Under the pieces are notes generated by a model. It had not been told where the DNA came from, did no database searches, and saw only the letters and a program-made list of their open reading frames with translations. From positions 211,421-275,420 of the forward strand of contig NZ_QNSE01000008.1 of assembly GCF_003315485.1 (NCBI RefSeq): a stretch of DNA of 64,000 nucleotides. Direction: 5' to 3'. This document shows, one piece after another, positions 37,412 through 45,969 of this stretch. Origin of the DNA: Marinomonas rhizomae (GTDB lineage: Bacteria > Pseudomonadota > Gammaproteobacteria > Pseudomonadales > Marinomonadaceae). How positions within the stretch are numbered: position 1 is the stretch's first letter; each line of letters starts with the position of its first letter. The position numbers and the translations under genes were made by a program.

Positions 37412-38071
37412 ATGGGAAGGTTTATTTCAACATCGTCTAATCGTGGGCAGTCATTAGGTGAGGAAGTGGCAAATAGTATCAGCCACGGCTTGGGGCTAGT
37501 GGCTGCAATTGTTGGTACTCCATTCCTTATTCTTAGTGCAATCGATTACGCTGACGTGAGTTTTGTCGTCGGGGTCAGTATTTTCTCCGGCACCATGATT
37601 TTACTGTATTTGGCATCGACGCTTTACCATGCTATGCCAAGAGGCAAAGCCAAATACGTTTTCCGCGTGATTGATCATTCCGCAGTCTATTTGTTGATCG
37701 CTGGGACATATACACCTTTTATGTTGGGGGTGTTGAAAGGCGCATGGGGCTGGTCCTTGTTGGCGGCTGTTTGGACTTTGGCTCTTATTGGCGTTGGTCT
37801 CAAGGCGTTTGGCAAGGCCTCGCATCCAGCTATTTCCACGACGCTTTATGTCGTATTAGGCTGGTTGATTCTTATTGTAATTAAACCATTAGTTTCCTTG
37901 ATGGAGCCTAATGGCTTGTTATTACTGGTGTTGGGAGGAGTTCTTTATACGCTAGGAGTTGTGTTTTTTGTGATTGATTCACGCCTACGTTACGGGCATT
38001 TGGTTTGGCACTTGTTTGTTGTAGGTGGGACGGTTTGCCACTATTTTTCAATTTTTTATTATGGCGCTTAG
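37412..38071 (+). CDS. Hemolysin III / PAQR-family membrane protein
   Basis: 219 residues with seven hydrophobic segments. Conserved PAQR-type residues are present: LGEEVANSISHGLGL, STLYHAMP, IDHSAVYLLIAGTYTP and the C-terminal GHLVWHLFVVGGTVCHY. The family includes YqfA and is proposed to act as membrane hydrolases or membrane-stress proteins, with no settled function in bacteria. Start at ATG 37412 behind TTAGGAGTATCTGAGT. A weak hairpin with T-rich tail follows between this gene and the convergent XRE gene. Confidence 0.9.
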   Translation: MGRFISTSSNRGQSLGEEVANSISHGLGLVAAIVGTPFLILSAIDYADVSFVVGVSIFSGTMILLYLASTLYHAMPRGKAKYVFRVIDHSAVYLLIAGTYTPFMLGVLKGAWGWSLLAAVWTLALIGVGLKAFGKASHPAISTTLYVVLGWLILIVIKPLVSLMEPNGLLLLVLGGVLYTLGVVFFVIDSRLRYGHLVWHLFVVGGTVCHYFSIFYYGA

Positions 38072-38079
38072 TGATAAAA

Positions 38080-38108
38080 AGTTGAGCTATTGCTCTTTTA
38101 ATTTTATC
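38080..38108. terminator. Weak terminator-like hairpin between hemolysin III and XRE genes
   Basis: GAGC (38084-38087) pairs with GCTC (38092-38095) around TATT, flanked by A-rich sequence before and TTTTAATTTT after. The short stem makes it a modest signal, possibly bidirectional between convergent genes. Confidence 0.4.
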
Positions 38109-38114
38109 AAATAT

Positions 38115-38504
38115 TCATTGTCCTAGTTTTGTCTGCCATCTATGCAGTGTTTTTAATTGCTCCAATAACAAAGACTTATTGTCTGGTGTCAACTCGCTGA
38201 ATAGTTTGAGCGCGGTCTGGGTTTCATGATTGAGTAGCAGTGGGTTAGCATTCTCTTCTTTTTTTTCTTCTAGCTCTAAAAAATCAGAGATATCCGCTAT
38301 TGGCTGTTCGCTTGCCGCGTACAGTAACGATGGCTTGGTATTCAGAGCTTTCGCTATTTTCTGAAGTACTTTTTGGGACGGTTGTCTTAGGCCTTTTTCA
38401 ATGCGTGATACATTGCTGGTAGCCATGTCAGCCTCCAGTGCAATTTGCTCCTGTGTCATCTTACGTTGAATACGCAAAATTTTAATAACGTGACCAATGT
38501 TCAT
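38115..38504 (-). CDS. XRE-family transcriptional regulator (small, repressor-like)
   Basis: 129 residues. An XRE helix-turn-helix occupies residues about 5-62 (KMTQEQIALEADMATSNVSRIE, then GLRQPSQKVLQKIAKALN). A short C-terminal region follows without a protease or metal domain. The start codon is six bases from a GATAAT -10, leaving no room for a ribosome site, so the transcript is probably leaderless. A TTGCC-N5-GGCAA palindrome covers this promoter and another copy covers the divergent EAL-gene promoter. Likely self-repressing and a repressor of the EAL gene, by inference. Confidence 0.85.
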   Translation of the reverse strand: MNIGHVIKILRIQRKMTQEQIALEADMATSNVSRIEKGLRQPSQKVLQKIAKALNTKPSLLYAASEQPIADISDFLELEEKKEENANPLLLNHETQTALKLFSELTPDNKSLLLEQLKTLHRWQTKLGQ

Positions 38505-38510
38505 GGCAAG

Positions 38511-38588
38511 ATTATCCGTTTAGCTTTGCCTATATGGCAAAACCTGTGAGGCAATTTGCTTGACACTTTTTGCCATATGGGCAATATT
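38511..38588. promoter_or_regulatory. Divergent promoters with two TTGCC-N5-GGCAA operators
   Basis: Leftward promoter: -35 TTGCCA (38535-38540), 18-base spacer, -10 GATAAT (38511-38516), overlapped by operator 1 at 38525-38541 (TTTGCC-TATAT-GGCAAA). Rightward promoter: -35 TTGACA (38560-38565), 17-base spacer, -10 AATATT (38583-38588), with operator 2 (TTGCC-ATATG-GGCAA, 38570-38584) in the spacer. The operator centres are 44 bases apart, about four helical turns. A partial third half-site pair lies at 38550-38559. Confidence 0.65.
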
Positions 38589-38666
38589 GGTGGAAATTTG
38601 TGTCTAAAAGACAAATTGATATTGGTATTTTTTGTTAATCGAAGCATGCAGTAGAAGGATTGACTT

Positions 38667-39827
38667 GTGAAAACGGATAGTTTGAATACTGAGCGTGATC
38701 GATTGGAGTTACAAGAAACGAATAGTCTCTTTATTGTGTTAGACAGTAAGGGTTTGATTGTTTCTTGTAATGATAAAGCCAAAAAAGCGCTGTCAGACTT
38801 ATCTTTTGAGCAAGGCCGCAGTACCTATTTTCCTGACGTTTTTTTTAGGTTAGGGACCAATTCGCGTGCATTTCATGCCCATGAATTTATAAGTATCGTA
38901 GGGCAAACAATCGAGCTTTTATTCATACCGAATCATGGTACTGAACAAAATGTGACCGTCTCTGTGGAAAATGTTTACGTATCTTGCCAGCAATACTACA
39001 GCCTTACAATTCAGGAAACTCCATTATCATTTGATGCTGATAGCATTTTTCAGACACGTCAAATGGCAGGGGCATTACGTGCTGATTTGAAAAATAATTT
39101 GCTGGAACTGCATTATCAACCTCAAATAAATACAGTGGATAGTAGTTTGTATGGTGTTGAGGTGTTGGTAAGATGGACTAATCAACAGCTAGGCCAGGTT
39201 GCCCCTGATAATTTCATTGCTCTTGCTGAAGAGTATGGTTTTATTGCTGAATTGGATTTGTGGGTGTTACGTCATGCTTGTCAACAGTTAGCAGAGTGGC
39301 GACGGAGCAATATTCATATTCCTGTCATAGCGGTCAATTTCTCAGTACTAACTTTTCGCTATCCTAATTTGAAGAGCCTTATTCAGTCAATTCTGGACGA
39401 GAACGACCTCGTTGTTTCTGATTTGATGGTGGAAATCATAGAAAGTAAAAAGATCAAACCATCTGATTCATTTATTAGTACTATTAATGAACTTTATTCA
39501 ATAGGAATTAATATATCTTTAGATGATTTTGGAACAGGCTATTCTAATTTAAAAAGGTTATTGAAATTTCCTATATCGCAAATAAAACTAGATAGAACTT
39601 TCGTTTGTTCCTTACCTAGTCACCTGTCCATAGAGTTGAGTACTATGGTGTATTCCATTAGCAAAAAGATAGGGGCTGTGGCGATTGCAGAGGGTGTGGA
39701 AACTAAAGAGCAGCTTTTTTATTTAAAAAATATAGGATATGAAATTATTCAGGGGTATTTTTATTCTCCGCCATTGTCTAAAGAGAATTTAGAATATTGG
39801 ATTAGATGTAATAATTATCATTATTAA
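38667..39827 (+). CDS. EAL-domain c-di-GMP phosphodiesterase with N-terminal PAS-like region
   Basis: 386 residues. The first 125 form a PAS-like region (SLFIVLDSKGLIVSCNDKAK). An EAL domain follows that retains the catalytic set: EVLVRW for EAL, AVNFS, MVEIIES, SLDDFGTGYSN, IKLDRTF, IAEGVET and IQGYFYSP. No GGDEF domain is present. It is therefore probably an active hydrolase of c-di-GMP to pGpG. GTG start 38667 is well placed behind AGAAGGA. The divergent XRE gene and shared operators imply repression by that protein. Confidence 0.87.
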   Translation: MKTDSLNTERDRLELQETNSLFIVLDSKGLIVSCNDKAKKALSDLSFEQGRSTYFPDVFFRLGTNSRAFHAHEFISIVGQTIELLFIPNHGTEQNVTVSVENVYVSCQQYYSLTIQETPLSFDADSIFQTRQMAGALRADLKNNLLELHYQPQINTVDSSLYGVEVLVRWTNQQLGQVAPDNFIALAEEYGFIAELDLWVLRHACQQLAEWRRSNIHIPVIAVNFSVLTFRYPNLKSLIQSILDENDLVVSDLMVEIIESKKIKPSDSFISTINELYSIGINISLDDFGTGYSNLKRLLKFPISQIKLDRTFVCSLPSHLSIELSTMVYSISKKIGAVAIAEGVETKEQLFYLKNIGYEIIQGYFYSPPLSKENLEYWIRCNNYHY

Positions 39828-40037
39828 TTTTTTTCACTTTTTATTTTTTGGTTTTATTTGTAATTATTTTTAATGTTACAAAAAATTACATTTATATATT
39901 TTTTATTACTTAAAATTTGATAGATTGTTTTTCTTGGTGGGCTTTAATGCTTTTAAATTTTCTATTTTATTTGTGTTTTTTGATGCTAGATGTTTTTTAA
40001 GGCTTTTTTTGAAATTTAAAATTTGGAAGGGATGAAA

Positions 40038-41657
40038 ATGCTACGCAATATAAATATAAGGTCTCGTCTGTTGATGGCCTTTTTTATCATTATATTTTTA
40101 CTTGTGTGTCTTGGTGCTGTGGCAATGACAGCCATGAAGGGTATTCGTGCCAATTCAGAGATGATTGAAGCAAAAATTTTACCCGCTATTAGTAGCTTAG
40201 GAGAGATGAATAGTAACTTAATGCGAGTAAGAGTATTTACGCTGAGGCTGCTGAACGAAGCAAATGACGAGAATAAGCGTGAGACTCTGCGGGCGCTAGA
40301 GAAGATAAAAAAAGAAGTCGCTAAGTATAGATCCGATTATGAAAAGACTATTTATTTAGACAGTGAGCGACGTTTATTTGAAGAGTTTAAAAAAACCGAA
40401 GCAAGCTATTATAAATTGCAAGGCACTGTGTCTGCTTTGGCCATGAAGAGTGATCAAGGTGCTATTGCAAAATTGGTCCCTGATATGAACCTGGCCGCAG
40501 ATGATATGGTTCGTTTGTTGCGAGAAATTGTTGCGGCGAATCAAGAGGGGGCTGATCTAGCCAGTGCAGACTCACTTCATGACTATAATGTGAGCTTACG
40601 CCTTATCATTTTTATTATTATCGCAGCTGCTGGTATTGGGTCATTAATCGCTATTATTTTATCTAAGAGCATCAATAAACCATTACAGGATGCTGTAGCG
40701 ACAGCAGAAGTAATTGCTAGCGGTGATTTGACTCAGACCATTAATTCAGATGGAGATGACGAATTAACTCGTTTAACTAATGCATTGAAGGCGATGCAGG
40801 AGAATCTACGAGAAGCTATTATTCATATTGGGGATTCATCAAGTCAGCTGGCGTCAGCAGCAGAAGAGTTAAATACTGTCACGGAAAGTTCTTCGAATGG
40901 GCTAATGTTGCAGAATGAAGAAATTCAGCAAGCCGCAGCCGCTATTACTCAGATGAGTTCTGCTGTTGATGAAGTCGCTCGAACTGCGCAGCAAACATCG
41001 GAAGCCTCTGTGGAATCCTCTAAATTAACTGCTGAGGGTAAGGCTCGAGTTGGGGAAACTACGGTTGTTATTCTTGATATGAATGAAGAAATGACGGTTA
41101 GTACTCGAGTGATTAATCAATTGGCAGAACAGGTTGCTTCGATCGGTCAGATCTTAGATGTGATTCGTGCTGTAGCGGAGCAGACAAACTTATTAGCTCT
41201 AAATGCTGCTATCGAAGCGGCTCGTGCTGGAGAAGCGGGTCGAGGTTTTGCCGTAGTGGCAGATGAGGTGCGAAGTCTTGCTCATCGCACTCAAGAGTCT
41301 ACTGGCGAAATTGAAACCATGGTTCGTCAAGTTCAGCTTTCAGCCAATGAAGCAGTGTCTTCAATGGAAAGTACGAGTCAAAAAACCAGTCAGGCTCAAA
41401 CTGTTGCTGCGGAAGCTGCCAAGGCATTAGAGCAAATTACGGAGCGTATTATTGCGATTAGCGACAGTAATCACGTTATTGCTAGTGCTGCTGAGGAGCA
41501 GTCTAATGTTGCTAAAGAAATCGATGGCAATATTACGACGATTAGTGATTTGGCAGCGCAAACTGTGGTTGGTGCAAACCAAACCAGTGCAAGTGCTGCT
41601 GAGTTAACTCGATTAGCTATTGAGCTAAATGAACTGGTTATTAAATTTAAGGTGTAG
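40038..41657 (+). CDS. Methyl-accepting chemotaxis protein
   Basis: About 539 residues. Transmembrane helices near 9-30 and 187-210 flank a helical periplasmic domain of about 155 residues, resembling a four-helix-bundle or HBM-type sensor. A HAMP domain (about 210-262) and an MCP signalling domain follow, with the conserved hairpin [20 protein letters not shown] and [18 protein letters not shown]. It would relay ligand binding to CheA/CheW. ATG 40038 is preferred, being six bases after GGAAGGG; an in-frame TTG at 40023 and ATG at 40032 are too early for this site. No pentapeptide CheR tether is visible at the C-terminus. Ligand unknown. Confidence 0.93.
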   Translation: MLRNINIRSRLLMAFFIIIFLLVCLGAVAMTAMKGIRANSEMIEAKILPAISSLGEMNSNLMRVRVFTLRLLNEANDENKRETLRALEKIKKEVAKYRSDYEKTIYLDSERRLFEEFKKTEASYYKLQGTVSALAMKSDQGAIAKLVPDMNLAADDMVRLLREIVAANQEGADLASADSLHDYNVSLRLIIFIIIAAAGIGSLIAIILSKSINKPLQDAVATAEVIASGDLTQTINSDGDDELTRLTNALKAMQENLREAIIHIGDSSSQLASAAEELNTVTESSSNGLMLQNEEIQQAAAAITQMSSAVDEVARTAQQTSEASVESSKLTAEGKARVGETTVVILDMNEEMTVSTRVINQLAEQVASIGQILDVIRAVAEQTNLLALNAAIEAARAGEAGRGFAVVADEVRSLAHRTQESTGEIETMVRQVQLSANEAVSSMESTSQKTSQAQTVAAEAAKALEQITERIIAISDSNHVIASAAEEQSNVAKEIDGNITTISDLAAQTVVGANQTSASAAELTRLAIELNELVIKFKV

Positions 41658-41696
41658 TTGCTAAGCTATTACAGCTAAGTTGTACGCTTTTTTATT

Positions 41697-41744
41697 GATC
41701 TAGTTTGAAGGTTTGTTGTTCAACAATATCTTCTAAACTGGATC
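41697..41744. repeat. Long imperfect stem-loop downstream of the chemoreceptor gene
   Basis: The 15-base right arm (41730-41744) is the complement of 41697-41710 apart from a one-base bulge and a wobble pair. Inside it TTGTTG-TT-CAACAA is a further perfect dyad. The whole folds as one extended hairpin about 48 bases long. No T tract follows directly, so it may be a 3'-end stabiliser or small RNA rather than an intrinsic terminator. Confidence 0.5.
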
Positions 41745-41835
41745 ATCTGTATATTATTTCCTTCTGTATTGGCTTTGCTCTTCGTATTGGGCATAGGCGC
41801 CTCAATTTTCTCTTCTTGGTAATACATCGTTAATT

Positions 41836-42126
41836 ATGAATATTGCTCTCAAAAATATTACAGAATCTAATGTAATCTGTTCTAACTGTCAGGCTTGTTG
41901 CTGTCGTATGGAGGTTATGATAATCAGTGATACTGGTGTACCTGACAAACATGTATCGGTGGATGAATGGGGGGGAGAAACCATGCTTAGATTGGAGGAT
42001 GGCTGGTGTTCGGCGGTTGATCGGGATACTTTTCGTTGTACTATTTATGAAAATCGACCTTGGATTTGCCGAGAGTTTGAAATGGGTTCTGATGAATGTA
42101 AAGACGAATTTAATGTCATTAGGTAA
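41836..42126 (+). CDS. YkgJ-family cysteine cluster protein
   Basis: 96 residues. Cysteines are arranged as CSNCQACCCRM near the N-terminus and then CSAVD, CTIYENRPWICREF and DEC, matching the YkgJ (Fe-S or zinc cluster) family of small proteins with unknown biochemical role. The motif RPWICREFE with preceding CTIYE is the most diagnostic. It is followed 29 bases later by a thioredoxin-like gene in the same direction and is likely co-transcribed with it. Confidence 0.85.
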   Translation: MNIALKNITESNVICSNCQACCCRMEVMIISDTGVPDKHVSVDEWGGETMLRLEDGWCSAVDRDTFRCTIYENRPWICREFEMGSDECKDEFNVIR

Positions 42127-42155
42127 AGATGATCTACAGCCATAGTGGAGATTTT

Positions 42156-42494
42156 ATGCACGCAATGCAAATAGGGTTTAATCCAGAATACGCAGAAGAG
42201 GCGCCAACTCTTGATGAGGTTCAAGCTTTAAACGGCGTGGCTATTGTGGAGTTTGGTACGCCTTGGTGTGGCCATTGTCAGGTGTCCCGTGATGCAATGA
42301 AAAAGGCAATGGCCTCTCATCCTGAGGTTATTCATATTAAGGTATTTGACGGCAAAGGAAAGCGCTTGGGTCGCCAGTTTGGCGTTAAATTGTGGCCGAC
42401 TTTAATTCTGTTAAAAGACGGAGAAGAAGTTGCTCGCGTGGTGCGTTTTACATCGAGTGATGAAGTATGTGAGTTGTTGGCTTCGGCTCTGTAG
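42156..42494 (+). CDS. Thioredoxin-like protein with CGHC active site
   Basis: About 112 residues with the thioredoxin fold. The active-site segment is GTPWCGHCQVSRDAM; CGHC is a PDI-like dithiol motif rather than thioredoxin CGPC, implying a more oxidising redox potential. The cis-Pro segment reads LWPTLILLKDGEEV. No signal peptide, so cytoplasmic. ATG 42156 is preferred because GGAG sits five bases upstream; ATG 42129 has no site. Adjacent to and possibly acting on the cysteine-rich YkgJ-like protein. Convergent with the next gene. Confidence 0.88.
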   Translation: MHAMQIGFNPEYAEEAPTLDEVQALNGVAIVEFGTPWCGHCQVSRDAMKKAMASHPEVIHIKVFDGKGKRLGRQFGVKLWPTLILLKDGEEVARVVRFTSSDEVCELLASAL

Positions 42495-42505
42495 AGCGTT
42501 AATTA

Positions 42506-42775
42506 TTAGACTGTTATATCGATGAGACGGCCGATTGTTTTGTCTGAAGAGTCTATCACTCTGGCATTGGCTTGTGCTTCTAACTCGCTGCTGTTGGCTT
42601 CGATCAGTCCATCTTGTATAGGTGATCCGTAATGTCCTGTATTCTTGATAGAGGTTGGTTGGCTTAAGGTCTGTGTTGATGCATCAGCTACTTTCTGGCT
42701 AGCTTGATCTAACTTTTTTTGGCTACCTTGTAGTCCTTGTTGACCATAGATAAGTGACGAATTATTGATTTGCAT
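42506..42775 (-). CDS. Short protein with flagellar rod/hook-like termini
   Basis: 89 residues. The N-terminal part (SSLIYGQQGLQGSQKKLDQASQKVADAS) and the C-terminal part (LEAQANARVIDSSDKTIGRLIDI) resemble the two terminal coiled-coil segments that bracket axial flagellar proteins such as FlgG or FlgE, but the large middle domain is absent. Similar mini-proteins occur in other marine gammaproteobacteria, to my recollection. No flagellar genes are nearby. AAAGAAAGG precedes the start. Role unknown; it might interact with rod proteins. Confidence 0.65.
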   Translation of the reverse strand: MQINNSSLIYGQQGLQGSQKKLDQASQKVADASTQTLSQPTSIKNTGHYGSPIQDGLIEANSSELEAQANARVIDSSDKTIGRLIDITV

Positions 42776-42883
42776 GCTATAGCCTTTCTTTCAAATATTT
42801 GATCGAGTTTAGCACAATAGGGCGTTTATTTTTTAAACAAAGATTTTTTTTATGTTTCAAATTGAAATTGAAAATGAAGTGAC

Positions 42884-43825
42884 GTGGCTGAGTGCATGAA
42901 TCGTTTTATCCGGAAAATAGTTATTGCTAATACACTTATTCTTTTCTTGTCGCCTGTGGCGGCAGTGAATTCTCTTGATACTACAAATAAAATACGGTTT
43001 TACCAGACGATAGACGAGAATTCAGCTCACTCATCTGCTGATAAAATAGATCTTCTAAGTCGTACTTTGCTTGGTACTGAATATATTGGAGGAAGCGTAG
43101 GAGAAGGGGCGCGGGGGAAATATGATAAAGATCCTCTTATCCGTTTTGATGTGTTTGATTGTACTACGTTCGTTGAAACCATATTGGCCGGAGTTGTGTC
43201 ATCCACTTCCGCAGATTTTGAAGCAAACTTAATGCGTTTACGCTACAAGAATGCACAAGTGTCCTTTGTGTCACGCAATCATTTTCCTAGTTTAGATTGG
43301 TTTCATAACAATCAGGCAACTTTGAAGGATATAACACCAGATGTGGCTAATGGAGGTGCGAAAATTGCAAAGACGACAATTGATAAAGCCGCTTGGTATC
43401 AGCATATTAGCAATGAGGTTATTCAGTGTGATAGACCAGCGTCTAGTGACTGTCGATTATTGATGAGTCAGCTGCACGCGGAGGGAAAGGTTTTTGTCGC
43501 TGAACCTGCCTATTTGCCTTATGTACCACTAACGGAATTGTTTCTCGGCACAGATAGGCATGTTAACCAAGCTTTGCTAGATCGAATTCCTTCCGGTAGC
43601 TTGATCAGTATGGTTCGCCCTGATTGGCCACTAAAACAATATATTGGTACGAATATGAACGTATCACATCAAGGGCTTGCTATTCGTAAAAATGGCAAGC
43701 TATTTCTTCGTCATGCCAGTTTGACTCACAAAAAAGTCACAGACGAAGGCTTTGCCGAGTATTTTTCACATTACCCTGATGCCTCATCTTTAAAAGGCTT
43801 CAACGTTCATGTGTTAAGACACTAG
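42884..43825 (+). CDS. DUF1460 family exported amidase-like protein
   Basis: About 313 residues. A signal peptide (NTLILFLSPVAAV) is followed by the DUF1460 pattern: LLGTEYIGGSVGEG, FDVFDCTTFVETILA with the candidate catalytic cysteine, VSFVSRNHFPSLDW and the late MNVSHQGLAIRKNGKLFLRHAS with the candidate histidine. This is an NlpC/P60-like fold; structural-genomics members act on N-acetylmuramoyl-L-alanine type links. The start is uncertain: GTG 42884 or ATG 42896, both with weak ribosome sites. Likely periplasmic peptidoglycan-related hydrolase. Confidence 0.85.
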   Translation: MAECMNRFIRKIVIANTLILFLSPVAAVNSLDTTNKIRFYQTIDENSAHSSADKIDLLSRTLLGTEYIGGSVGEGARGKYDKDPLIRFDVFDCTTFVETILAGVVSSTSADFEANLMRLRYKNAQVSFVSRNHFPSLDWFHNNQATLKDITPDVANGGAKIAKTTIDKAAWYQHISNEVIQCDRPASSDCRLLMSQLHAEGKVFVAEPAYLPYVPLTELFLGTDRHVNQALLDRIPSGSLISMVRPDWPLKQYIGTNMNVSHQGLAIRKNGKLFLRHASLTHKKVTDEGFAEYFSHYPDASSLKGFNVHVLRH

Positions 43826-43838
43826 GTTTTACTTAATA

Positions 43839-43868
43839 GGGCATGCTTTATAAAGCGCCAGTTATTTT
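43839..43868. terminator. Palindromic hairpin between convergent DUF1460 and DUF2721 genes
   Basis: A GCTTTATAAAGC palindrome flanked by GGC and GCC is followed by AGTTATTTTTT on the plus strand. It is a probable terminator for the rightward gene, overlapping the 3' end of the leftward gene. Confidence 0.45.
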
Positions 43869-44269
43869 TTACGGTGGCGTTGTTTAAAGTTAGTGCTGAA
43901 GTGTTGTAAATGAAGCTCCAGTGCGTCACAAGAAATCGTGATTTCACGTACAGATAAATACAGTGAGTACATTAGGCAAACAAGACTAGCTCCAAAAATG
44001 TAGCTACCAACTTGTTGATATTCAAGATAGATCGCCATCATGGACAATACACAAAGAAAAAAGCTGATTACACCGGCTTCTTGCATGCGCCGTATCAAAT
44101 AAATTCGTTTGCGTAAGTTGGTTATTTGTTCTGTGGTATTAGCGTCTTCAAGCTTTGGGTCAAAGTTTCGGATAATCGAGGCCAATGTTACGAAACGGTT
44201 GGTGTAAGCCAATAATAATAGCGATACAGCTGGGAACAGCATCGCTGGTGTGGTTAGGGTGATGATCAT
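43862..44269 (-). CDS. DUF2721 family membrane protein
   Basis: 135 residues with three hydrophobic segments (about 5-27, 66-86 and 90-110) separated by a charged helical loop (NLRKRIYLIRRMQEAG), matching the DUF2721 layout. Function unknown. The C-terminal tail is basic and histidine-rich (RHRKK). It is divergent from the CNNM/CBS protein gene, with 266 bases between them. Confidence 0.82.
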   Translation of the reverse strand: MIITLTTPAMLFPAVSLLLLAYTNRFVTLASIIRNFDPKLEDANTTEQITNLRKRIYLIRRMQEAGVISFFLCVLSMMAIYLEYQQVGSYIFGASLVCLMYSLYLSVREITISCDALELHLQHFSTNFKQRHRKK

Positions 44270-44393
44270 GGTCGACCTTGGATACCTTGTAAGTTAGTGG
44301 ATATTTTTAAGACCCTTTTATTACTTTATTCTACGTTTTTATAAGGGGTTTTAGTACTGTATCTTATTCTTCTGAAAGTATAAAAAATAAGCA

Positions 44394-44421
44394 TTGTATC
44401 CTTTCAACTTCCTTCTATAAT
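44394..44421 (+). promoter_or_regulatory. Sigma-70-type promoter upstream of the CNNM/CBS gene
   Basis: TTGTAT (44394-44399), a 16-base spacer and a consensus TATAAT (44416-44421). It predicts a 5' leader of about 108 bases that contains an ATGAGCTCAT palindrome (near 44453-44462). No recognised riboswitch. Confidence 0.6.
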
Positions 44422-44535
44422 GCGCTTAAATTTAAATAGTAATTAGAGATGAGCTCATTGCGGTAGGGCTTCCCCGTCTGTTTTATCCAGTATTAATCAA
44501 AGTATTAGTTAGCCTTTTCGAAAAGAGAGAAAGAA

Positions 44536-45813
44536 ATGAGTGATGTGTTAAGTATTGGCTTATTGATTATTGCCAGTGCATTGTTTGCTATGTCTGAAAT
44601 TGGCATGGCGGCAGCACGGAAAATTAAATTGCGTGTATTGGCAGATGAGGGCAATGTTAAAGCGCAAGCTGTCCTCACGTTGCAACAAAAGCCAGGTGCT
44701 TTTTTCGCAATGATTCAGGTTATTCTTAATGCGATTGCTATTTTAGGTGGTATTGTGGGTGAGCAAGCACTTACCCCTTATATTCGACAGATTGTGAGCC
44801 TTCTATATATCGGCCCTTTATTAGAACAAATCAGTTTTGTTCTTTCCTTTCTTTGTTTGACGTCTCTTTTTATCTTATTTGCAGACCTTTTGCCTAAACG
44901 ACTGGCAATGATAATGCCTGAAACAGTGGCTGTTCGGATGGTTACACCAATGCTTTGGGTAACTTTCATGTTAACCCCTGTGGTTTTTCTATTTAACGGT
45001 CTAACCAATATCATTCTGCGTTTATTTAACCTTCCTATTGAACGCGAAGAGGTAGTAACAACTGAAGATATTGTCGCCATGATGGATGCCGGTGCCGAAG
45101 ATGGTAGTTTACAAAGTCAAGAATATCAGCTGATCGGTAATGTGTTTGAATTAGAAACTCGAAATATTTCCAGTGCTATGACGCCTCGTGATCAAATTAT
45201 CTATTTTGATATTGAGGACAGCAGTGCAGAAATTAGTCAGAAAATTATCGATCACCCGCATAACGATTTCTTAGTCTGTAATGGCAGCTTAGATAAAATT
45301 GAAGGCATCATTGAATCGAAAGAAATATTACGTTTGGTGCTAAAAGGTGAAGCCGCGCAGATTAAACCAGAGAAAGTTGATAAGGAAGTCTTTTATTTAC
45401 CAGAGACTCTAACACTTTCTGAAGCGCTTAACGCATTTCGAGTGGCACCACAGGCCTTCGCCGTTATCATTAATGAATACGCAACTATTGTTGGTATTGT
45501 GACGGTGAAAGATTTATTGGGTGGCTTTATGGGGGGGTTGTTAACGCCTCATGATGAAGAGCAAATCGTGCAGCGCGACCCTAATTCTTGGTTGATTGAA
45601 GGGTTAACGCCGATCAATGATGTGATGCGTAGCTTAAATATAGAAGAGTTCCCTGATCGGACGCAGTATGAAACGCTTGGCGGCTTCATTACTTACAGCT
45701 TAAAGCGTTTGCCAAAACGGACGGACTTTTATGTCTACGAAGGTTATAAGTTTGAAGTTCTGGATTTGGAAGGGGTGAGGGTTGAGCAGTTATTGGTTAC
45801 GCGATTAAAATAA
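44536..45813 (+). CDS. CNNM/CorC-like transmembrane protein with CBS pair (hemolysin C family)
   Basis: 425 residues. An N-terminal DUF21/CNNM domain has about four membrane segments (1-170, with AMSEIGMAAARKIKLR). A CBS pair (about 195-330, with TPRDQIIYFD and VTVKDLLGG) and a C-terminal CorC_HlyC domain (about 340-420) follow. Relatives such as YtfL, YfjD and CorB are tied to divalent-cation or polyamine homeostasis. Start ATG 44536 behind GAGAGAAAGA. The exact substrate is not deducible from sequence. Not a true hemolysin despite the family name. Confidence 0.92.
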   Translation: MSDVLSIGLLIIASALFAMSEIGMAAARKIKLRVLADEGNVKAQAVLTLQQKPGAFFAMIQVILNAIAILGGIVGEQALTPYIRQIVSLLYIGPLLEQISFVLSFLCLTSLFILFADLLPKRLAMIMPETVAVRMVTPMLWVTFMLTPVVFLFNGLTNIILRLFNLPIEREEVVTTEDIVAMMDAGAEDGSLQSQEYQLIGNVFELETRNISSAMTPRDQIIYFDIEDSSAEISQKIIDHPHNDFLVCNGSLDKIEGIIESKEILRLVLKGEAAQIKPEKVDKEVFYLPETLTLSEALNAFRVAPQAFAVIINEYATIVGIVTVKDLLGGFMGGLLTPHDEEQIVQRDPNSWLIEGLTPINDVMRSLNIEEFPDRTQYETLGGFITYSLKRLPKRTDFYVYEGYKFEVLDLEGVRVEQLLVTRLK

Positions 45814-45969
45814 GCATTTTGTGTCTCATATAAGAACCATATGTCAAGAAATTAAAGAATAGTTCGAGTAATGGGGAAAGAGACTTTCTTTAGTGGATGC
45901 TGACATATCATTGCGGTTTTCGATGCTAGCATGATATTTCCAAAATCATGAAAGATAAGGAAAACCAAG

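Noticed and set aside
37412..38071. Hemolysin III as a virulence factor
   Set aside because: The family is widespread and PAQR-like, and the name is historical; no toxin context exists here.
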